The notes under the pieces: model-generated | Told to the model about the DNA's origin: nothing | Databases searched by the model: none | The model's input: only the letters and a program-made list of their open reading frames with translations | Position numbers and translations under genes: made by a program | Assembly (NCBI GenBank): GCA_020055645.1 | Contig: CM034547.1 | Span: forward strand, 65,073,884-65,137,883 | DNA from: Tomocerus qinae | Taxonomy: Eukaryota; Arthropoda; Collembola; Entomobryomorpha; Tomoceridae | Length of the DNA stretch: 64,000 nucleotides | Direction: 5' to 3' | Shown: piece after piece, positions 61,901 through 64,000 of the stretch | Position numbering within the stretch: the stretch's first letter is position 1 | How the letters are laid out: each line of letters opens with the position of its first letter

Positions 61901-62575
61901 GCCAGTAAGTCCAGAAATAAATAACAAAGACAGGGAACGAAAGCGGTGAGAAGGCCGGGTTAAATCGCAATAAGATACCACATATTTAGGGTTGATCCAC
62001 ATATTATGTAATCAAAAAATTTAGCGGTTTTTAGAACCACCTTTTCCCACTGTCATCAAATGTCAACATTTGAATTAATTTGAATCAAAAATGTTTATTT
62101 TCATTTTTTGGTCTATTTATTACCCGATTCTGTTTAGTACAGGGTGTCAAACTAGGATTCATGTATCTAAAGAACCGTAAGTAGCACGACAAAACCGTCG
62201 ATACCAATCGAAAGCCCGTGCATAGTTACATTGAAACACCGGTTTTCATTTTTCATCAACTTATTCCTACGCATTCGCTTACACCAGCAGTTCTCCCAAA
62301 AAAAGTTGAAAATATAAATAAATTACTAGCTAATTCGTGACCAAATCTCTCGCGGGGGCTGAATTTAGGCAGCGGTACTGTGTTGCCACTGTTTCCGCTG
62401 TTGCCGCCGTTGCCGCTGGGAGGTATGAGGGTGAGCGGCAACAGCATAATAGCGGAGAGTTAGTAAGAGTATAAAAACTTTAACTAATTATTATTATATA
62501 TTTTGGATCAAAAAATTGCTTTACCGGATCTTCTGAGCTAAAACTAACAACACAAGTTGGGTTAAGTCCCGGCAT
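40849..62575 (-). CDS. XRCC1: XRCC1, DNA single-strand-break repair scaffold, ten coding exons
   Basis: XRCC1 is a non-enzymatic nuclear scaffold that binds DNA polymerase beta, ligase III, PNKP and PARP products during base-excision and single-strand-break repair. Coding exons in transcript order: 62,575-62,525; 60,850-60,653; 60,510-60,183; 59,335-58,684; 57,306-57,187; 56,484-56,336; 55,828-55,744; 53,420-53,061; 44,752-44,674; 40,959-40,849. They join in phase to 2,133 nt (710 residues; human is 633). Residues 1-150 form the N-terminal domain (CVVSFSSEDP, MSPTESRNGDK, GLSFVEF). A KRKLDQ-type nuclear signal follows. BRCT1 is about 365-450 (FVMSGFENPYRTQLRSKAL), then an acidic linker with a candidate FHA-binding motif, YYDVDTDVDED. 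BRCT2 is about 613-705, ending WILDCGKEKRKL. Every intron used is GT-AG. The introns are crowded with short transposons. It is divergent from the CutA gene. Confidence 0.95.
41020..41160. repeat. short G-run-rich repeat fragment
   Basis: Contains C7 and several G4-G6 runs unlike the surrounding intron, similar in texture to other G-run-ended repeats here. Boundaries not defined. Confidence 0.35.
41537..42645. repeat. 1.1-kb foldback element with palindromic 18-mer arrays
   Basis: Tips TGTTAACGGCAATAAG and its complement are flanked by TAGA on both sides (41,533-41,536 and 42,646-42,649), a likely 4-bp target duplication. Each ~250-bp arm carries five or six variants of GGCATTAAGCTTAATGCC, itself a perfect palindrome, followed by a shared unique segment. 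The ~500-bp centre has no supported gene. It lies in the last XRCC1 intron. Confidence 0.85.
43718..43971. repeat. MITE with ~75-bp inverted arms, TA-flanked
   Basis: Tips TGTTACAGG(G/A)A(G/A)(T)TTGTAC and their complement are bordered by TA on both sides. The inner arms share CAATGCCTAGGATG and AAAATTTTGATTTTTAA. No coding capacity. In the last XRCC1 intron. Confidence 0.75.
44289..44562. repeat. dimeric GC-rich hAT-like MITE, 8-bp target duplication
   Basis: Ends TAGAGAGTTACACGGGCA and TGCCCGTGCAACTCTCTA, flanked by perfect CTATACAG at 44,281-44,288 and 44,563-44,570. Inside are two tandem ~130-bp units. Each is itself a foldback of CCCGTGCCCG-type motifs, joined by a short AT spacer near 44,432. 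It is far more GC-rich than the intron around it. Confidence 0.85.
44674..44752 (-). CDS. XRCC1: XRCC1 exon 9, BRCT2 core
   Basis: Acceptor CTTTTCCAG|GAAAG, donor GCTGAG|GTAAAC. It encodes KVESELTSDLEFVVTESKVW, aligned with human GELEDYMSDRVQFVIT. It lies 8.3 kb from exon 8, the largest intron of the gene. Confidence 0.92.
44810..44985. repeat. G-run-ended MITE with 7-bp direct repeat
   Basis: CTACAGG occurs on both sides (44,803-44,809; 44,986-44,992). The imperfect inverted tips are CAGTGCCGCA and GCGGCCTTG. The interior repeats AGCGATTTTTAG and ends in long G and C runs. It lies just upstream of XRCC1 exon 9, within intron 8. Confidence 0.6.
45000..45900. other. XRCC1 intron 8, nothing recognised
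   Basis: No repeat partner or coding exon was seen in this part of the intron. Confidence 0.4.
45905..46300 (+). repeat. dispersed repeat, copy A
   Basis: Shares with 51,027-51,450 the block GATCTGTCTGTCTG, then GTTAGCACGATAACTCAAAA and GGTTTGAGATAATC. Further matches include CATGAGATAG(T/C)TCGTTCGAAA and ACTAAAAACGTCATGTA. The two copies differ by substitutions and small indels. No open frame or inverted ends; class unknown. Confidence 0.7.
46880..47200. repeat. degenerate TCTGAATT/TTCAGA repeat region
   Basis: Dense in ATTCAGA/TCTGAAT motifs. A similar stretch (about 48,795-48,930) lies beyond the insertion at 47,879-48,770, suggesting an older element interrupted by younger ones. Confidence 0.4.
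47640..47878 (+). repeat. G-run-ended dispersed repeat (host of a nested insertion)
   Basis: Begins GAAGTCGATTTCGGAGGGGG and ends in G12, a spacer and CGCCCCCCCTCAAT. It is related to the minus-strand fragment at 39,463-39,632. It is interrupted at its right end by a 892-bp element; the expected continuation (ACAGCTTTGCAGATTA) resumes at about 48,780. Confidence 0.6.
47879..48770. repeat. 892-bp foldback MITE, 9-bp target duplication
   Basis: CCCCTCAAT is directly repeated at 47,870-47,878 and 48,771-48,779. The ~215-bp arms are inverted and rich in TTAGGCCAA motifs; shared inner sequence includes GACTAACTTATATTTTCATT. No transposase. A 9-bp duplication with long arms fits a Mutator-like element best, but the class is inferred. 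Confidence 0.8.
49160..49225 (-). ncRNA. possible tRNA-derived SINE remnant
   Basis: The minus strand has GGGTTCAAATCCGAGC, a good match to the Pol III B box, about 20 bases after a Asp-loop-like ATAACCGTTGGCG. Spacing is too short for a complete cloverleaf and no full tRNA could be folded by eye. Confidence 0.25.
50200..50801. repeat. hAT-like MITE with 3 x 121-bp internal repeat
   Basis: Tips GGCTAGATTTAGGCAGCGGG and the complement of GGCTGGATTTAGGCAGCGGG, flanked by imperfect 8-bp repeats CAAGTATC and CAAGTGGC. The interior holds three near-identical units with period 121 bp (TACTTGCTTG at 50,351, 50,472 and 50,593). Each contains TTAGGTTAGGTC. The unexpanded relative is at 53,850. Confidence 0.85.
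51027..51450 (+). repeat. dispersed repeat, copy B
   Basis: Homologous to 45,905-46,300 in the same orientation, with a longer TCTG run. Both copies lie in XRCC1 intron 8, about 5.1 kb apart. Confidence 0.7.
52044..52275. repeat. foldback MITE with TGACGTCA in both arms
   Basis: CGATTTGTGACGTCACACGG in the left arm is mirrored by CCGTGTGACGTCACAAATCG in the right; the outer parts (GGAATTCCCAGGC / GCCTGGAATGCC) are less exact. The arms are about 95-105 bp with a short AT-rich centre. No target duplication resolved. Confidence 0.75.
53061..53420 (-). CDS. XRCC1: XRCC1 exon 8, CK2-type acidic region and start of BRCT2
   Basis: Acceptor GGTTTTACAG|GAG, donor ACAAAGG|GTAAGT. A basic patch (KKKRKRVK) precedes a long Asp/Glu/Lys tract and the motif YYDVDTDVDED, comparable to the phosphorylated PNKP/aprataxin-binding site of vertebrate XRCC1. 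The exon ends in BRCT2 with DFFQDCVFLL. Confidence 0.92.
53850..54172. repeat. hAT-like MITE, perfect 8-bp target duplication
   Basis: GGCTGGATTTAGGCAGCGGG tips in inverted orientation, flanked by exact CTAGGTAA (53,842-53,849 and 54,173-54,180). Subterminal GTTGCC/GGCAAC repeats. Same family as 50,200-50,801 but without the internal tandem expansion. In XRCC1 intron 7. Confidence 0.9.
54322..54627 (-). other. unidentified 101-codon open frame
   Basis: It has a protein-like composition (for example CMQNAETLRRTLYMIFHENL) and ends at a possible donor, CTAG|GTATTA. It is not needed for the XRCC1 reading frame, being inside intron 7, and I recognise no family. It could be a fragment of an old mobile element, an unusual alternative exon, or chance. 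Confidence 0.25.
54725..55600. repeat. inverted and tandem 221-bp repeat cluster
   Basis: A unit containing GAGAGCCAATGAGAGAGCGG and CCTAAGCTGGTCTTCC occurs once in reverse orientation (about 54,830-55,020) and twice in forward orientation with period 221 bp. The junctions are short inverted pieces of GAAGCTGGCGCTTCACTATA. The cluster is framed by CGTAAAGTAAGG(A/G)A on both sides. Overlapping open frames here are repeat products, not genes. In XRCC1 intron 7. Confidence 0.8.
55744..55828 (-). CDS. XRCC1: XRCC1 exon 7, acidic linker
   Basis: Acceptor TTTTTATAG|GCG, donor CAACA|GTAAGT. Short exon encoding EPDNERSCEMRQTSGDGEE and the acidic end of the linker. Supported by splice sites and phase (1 in, 2 out) rather than by strong conservation. 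Confidence 0.8.
56336..56484 (-). CDS. XRCC1: XRCC1 exon 6, acidic linker
   Basis: Acceptor TCTTAATCAG|ATAT, donor GAAAATG|GTGAGT, phase 1. It begins YCLDRSDIGAESEDE, following the Arg pair that ends BRCT1, then an acidic Ser-rich linker. Reading past the donor would add codons without family similarity. Confidence 0.88.
57005..57168. repeat. foldback with perfect 15-bp palindromic arms
   Basis: CATTAAAAATATGGG (57,011-57,025) pairs with CCCATATTTTTAATG (57,031-57,045). A third, weaker copy of the motif (TCATTACAAATATGGGCC) and the inverted pair ACTCCCACTCTCA / AGAGTGGGAGTG extend the structure to 57,168. It ends about 20 bp from XRCC1 exon 5 in intron 5. Confidence 0.75.
57187..57306 (-). 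CDS. XRCC1: XRCC1 exon 5, second half of BRCT1
   Basis: No ATG-initiated frame reveals it; it was found by its BRCT motif. Acceptor ATGCTTAAG|GTG, donor CGAAG|GTAAAC. It encodes CAFVNTPKFREVKSSGKG and KIVKKEWIEASY, the conserved BRCT1 end. Its phase fits both neighbours. Confidence 0.93.
57704..57967. repeat. hAT-like MITE of TCGAATATTCGA repeats, perfect 8-bp duplication
   Basis: Tips TAGGGATGCCGCGAAT and, inverted, TAGGGTTGCCGCGAAC are flanked by exact GTAAGTAT (57,696-57,703; 57,968-57,975). Both halves are dense in overlapping TCGAATATTCGA-like palindromes around an ordinary ~75-bp centre. In XRCC1 intron 4. Confidence 0.9.
58001..58653. repeat. inverted-repeat element next to XRCC1 exon 4
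   Basis: GGGGGATACCCTCG with CTTCGTAGATT at the left is mirrored at the right (AATCTACGAAGGCACGCGGG, TATCCCCC). About 650 bp, no open frame, no clear target duplication. Its right tip is 30 bp from the exon 4 donor. Confidence 0.65.
58684..59335 (-). CDS. XRCC1: XRCC1 exon 4, linker and first half of BRCT1
   Basis: Acceptor GTTACTCCAG|GTG, donor ATCTTTT|GTAAGT, phase 2. Mostly a Ser/Pro/Lys-rich disordered linker with basic nuclear-signal-like clusters (RKRKLD, PKKQ). It ends in BRCT1 with GVIFVMSGFENPYRTQ and CTHLL. The largest exon (652 nt). Confidence 0.95.
59336..60182. other. XRCC1 intron 3, with a G-run repeat scrap
   Basis: Only a short CGCCCCTCCCCCCGAAATTG fragment near 59,868, resembling the G-run-ended repeats elsewhere, was noticed. 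The 75-codon open frame at 59,458 has no domain. Confidence 0.4.
60183..60510 (-). CDS. XRCC1: XRCC1 exon 3
   Basis: Acceptor TTTGTTTCAG|TCC, donor CGGATG|GTAATT, phase 1. Completes the N-terminal domain (QTQLMSPTESRNGDK, WDIVKIVCCQPF, YGLSFVEFNV) and continues to an acidic patch and the conserved GSLFNKIK block. Confidence 0.95.
60653..60850 (-). CDS. XRCC1: XRCC1 exon 2
   Basis: Acceptor ATATTGTAG|AATCAC, donor TATGAG|GTAAAT. Residues 18-83 of the N-terminal domain, including TFRKWKC and NENSAFIEIFVARSG, equivalent to the DNA/polymerase-beta-binding fold of vertebrate XRCC1. Confidence 0.95.
61230..61415 (+). repeat. degenerate ~24-bp tandem repeat
   Basis: About eight units of TTCGGGTTCGGGTATATACGC with variants (TATACACCC, GTATACACG). 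The open frames across it are repeat translations. In XRCC1 intron 1. Confidence 0.8.
62357..62450 (+). repeat. end fragment of the GGATTTAGGCAGCG MITE family
   Basis: GGCTGAATTTAGGCAGCGG plus GTTGCC/GCCGTTGCCGC repeats match one end of the 50,200 and 53,850 elements. No opposite arm was found. It lies about 75 bp downstream of XRCC1 exon 1, inside intron 1. Confidence 0.65.
62525..62575 (-). CDS. XRCC1: XRCC1 exon 1
   Basis: Encodes residues 1-17, MPGLNPTCVVSFSSEDP, matching the conserved XRCC1 N-terminus (human MPEIRLRHVVSCSSQD). Donor GATCCG|GTAAAG, phase 0. This ATG is chosen because it aligns with the family start. Confidence 0.93.
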
Positions 62576-63168
62576 ATTTTTTAGCCAACTGTAAACACTA
62601 TATGTATCGGTTTCGGTTCAACTAATTCGGTCTAATTCCGTGGTTCAAGATTTTCTGACAACTTTTTTCTGTCTGACTGCAACTGCATACAGAAGTAAAA
62701 TCAGACTCGCGCTGGCGGTAAATGAAAGGTATCTATTGAATACCAATACCAAGTACCAAAAACAATACCGAAACACCAACCAACCAAGAACCAACAGACT
62801 ACCAATACCAACAGACATCTAAATAAAATATATCTATTTCTTTTACACAATTTTAGAAATGTTTTCCAAAATTTCCTAAATGTCAGTGTCGTAATATTTG
62901 ACTTTTTATTCCGATCCCGATTTCTGTTAATAGCTCACTGTCGTCTACAGCTATAACTAGGTATTTAGCTATTAGTCATCAAACGCACACGTCTTCTCAC
63001 TCAAACTGGTCACTGGAGCCCAAAAAGGTATTTTTGACTACTTTTATTTCCAATTTTCCATGATTCAAACTTCCAAAAATTCCAAGTAGTTTTTCATCAT
63101 CTATGTCATAGATAATTTTATAAATGATAAATTACCGTTTTTGATTATTTTAACCAGGCTAAATGTAA
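62576..63168. promoter_or_regulatory. XRCC1/CutA divergent intergenic region
   Basis: 593 bp separate the two start codons, so a shared or overlapping promoter is likely. No TATA box or initiator can be assigned with confidence. The CutA side has AACCAG|GCTAAATG, which could be a splice acceptor of a 5' untranslated exon, and ATGTAA, a two-codon upstream frame, just before the chosen ATG. Confidence 0.45.
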
Positions 63169-63362
63169 ATGCTGCAGAATTTAAAAATAATTGCAGTGAC
63201 GTTAACTTTGCTGTTTATTTGCATACTTTGGACGGGAAACTTTTCACCCTCGTCCTCTACAACAACAGACGCTTACGATAATCACGGAATAAACGAGATG
63301 AATGCTTTCAGAGCTGTGTTTGTTACTGTACCGAGCATTGAAGTGGGAAAGAAAATTGCGCA
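63169..63362 (+). CDS. CUTA: CutA-family protein, first coding exon (partial gene)
   Basis: CutA proteins are small trimeric ferredoxin-like proteins. Bacterial members are tied to metal tolerance, and the mammalian one to membrane anchoring of acetylcholinesterase. This exon encodes an N-terminal hydrophobic segment (residues about 5-20, KIIAVTLTLLFICILW), a Ser/Thr-rich spacer and the family opening AFRAVFVTVPSIEVGKKIA. The donor is GCGCA|GTAAGA. The remaining exons, including the conserved Leu-Ala-Ala-Cys-Val segment, are outside the window. The hydrophobic start suggests a signal peptide or anchor, as in animal CUTA. Confidence 0.85.
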
Positions 63363-64000
63363 GTAAGATACACTATCAAATTACAGTAATCATAATACAT
63401 ATTTTATGTTATTCATCATTTGTGATTTTAGAAAATAGGTGAAAATTGATGATTAAACGCGTGCTTTTGGGATACCACCTTACGTTAAAATAGATAATCT
63501 CATCATTTTAACAGAGTTGGGCGATTAATGGCATTTTGGTGTTGGATTACTGATTACGGATTAACACGATTCAATATTGGATTAAAATTACGGATTATAG
63601 ATTAAAATTATAAATCTCCTGGATTATTATGAGGGATTGGGATTAAAATTTATTTGGGATTAAAATTGGATTGGGATTATTATAACGAAATGATTTTATT
63701 GGATTAAAGGATTAGGGATTAATGTAACGCAAAAATTTTGTTGGATTAAGGATTACGGATTATTATGACTCAATCATTTTGTTGGATTAAGGAAAAAATA
63801 ACGCATTATTTTGTTGGATTAATTAATTATCAAAACTAATTGGCGTTGTTACAACAGAATGGGGGGAAATTTCACATAAATCAAGTCACTTACACCGTAC
63901 TATTTATAAATCGTTTATTTAAACCATAAATTAACCTTCAAAATAACAAAATGCAATAAAAATTTCATCTTAGAGGCGGTTAGTGAAAATATAACTGAAT
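63363..64000. other. start of CutA intron, with GGATTA repeat
   Basis: No second CutA exon was found before the window ends. Most of the stretch is the repeat described separately. Confidence 0.5.
63530..63830 (+). repeat. degenerate GGATTA-rich repeat
   Basis: More than fifteen GGATTA or GGGATTA words with variable AT spacers (TTGGATTAAAATTACGGATT and similar). It may be the interior of a MITE whose left end is GAGTTGGGCGATTA; no right end was recognised. Confidence 0.6.

Noticed and set aside
63164..63169. Alternative CutA start at the upstream ATG
   Set aside because: That ATG is followed at once by TAA, so it can only be a two-codon upstream frame.

Overview
The window comes from an AT-rich animal nuclear genome, most likely an arthropod and probably an insect. 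This rests on spliced genes with GT-AG introns, an animal-type XRCC1 gene, many short inverted-repeat DNA transposons, and a GGTTAGGT-type motif inside repeats. The species cannot be read from the sequence. There is no bacterial-style operon, CRISPR array or rRNA.

Layout. Positions 1-13.2 kb, 16.3-22.8 kb and 29.5-40.8 kb are gene-poor AT-rich DNA in which I can support almost nothing beyond a foldback element at 10.2 kb and a few small hairpins. At 13,237-16,317 lies a complete PIF/Harbinger DNA transposon. Its accessory Myb/SANT-like gene is intact and reads rightward; its DDE transposase reads leftward and is broken by one base in a C5T7 run. At 22.8-29.5 kb a pair of ~330-bp inverted repeats brackets a CACTA/EnSpm-like element on the minus strand. 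It holds an open 669-codon tnp2-type transposase, preceded 13 bases upstream by a five-exon accessory gene with a single-base frame error in its first exon. A TA-flanked MITE sits inside that gene's fourth intron.

The main host gene is XRCC1, the single-strand-break repair scaffold, on the minus strand from 62,575 to 40,849. I could place ten coding exons; all phases agree and they sum to 2,133 nt (710 codons plus stop). It has the N-terminal domain, BRCT1, an acidic linker and BRCT2. Its introns hold at least ten separate short DNA elements, several with visible target-site duplications (8-bp for hAT-like ones, 9-bp for one nested insertion). Divergent from XRCC1, and only 593 bp from its start codon, is the first coding exon of a CutA-family gene (63,169-63,362, plus strand), whose remaining exons lie beyond the window.

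The most unusual material is in the repeats: an element built from arrays of a palindromic 18-mer, a dimeric GC-rich foldback in AT-rich DNA, a MITE with a 3 x 121-bp internal expansion, a 221-bp inverted and tandem repeat cluster, and a GC-AG intron candidate in the Harbinger accessory gene. I found no convincing new defence or regulatory system.
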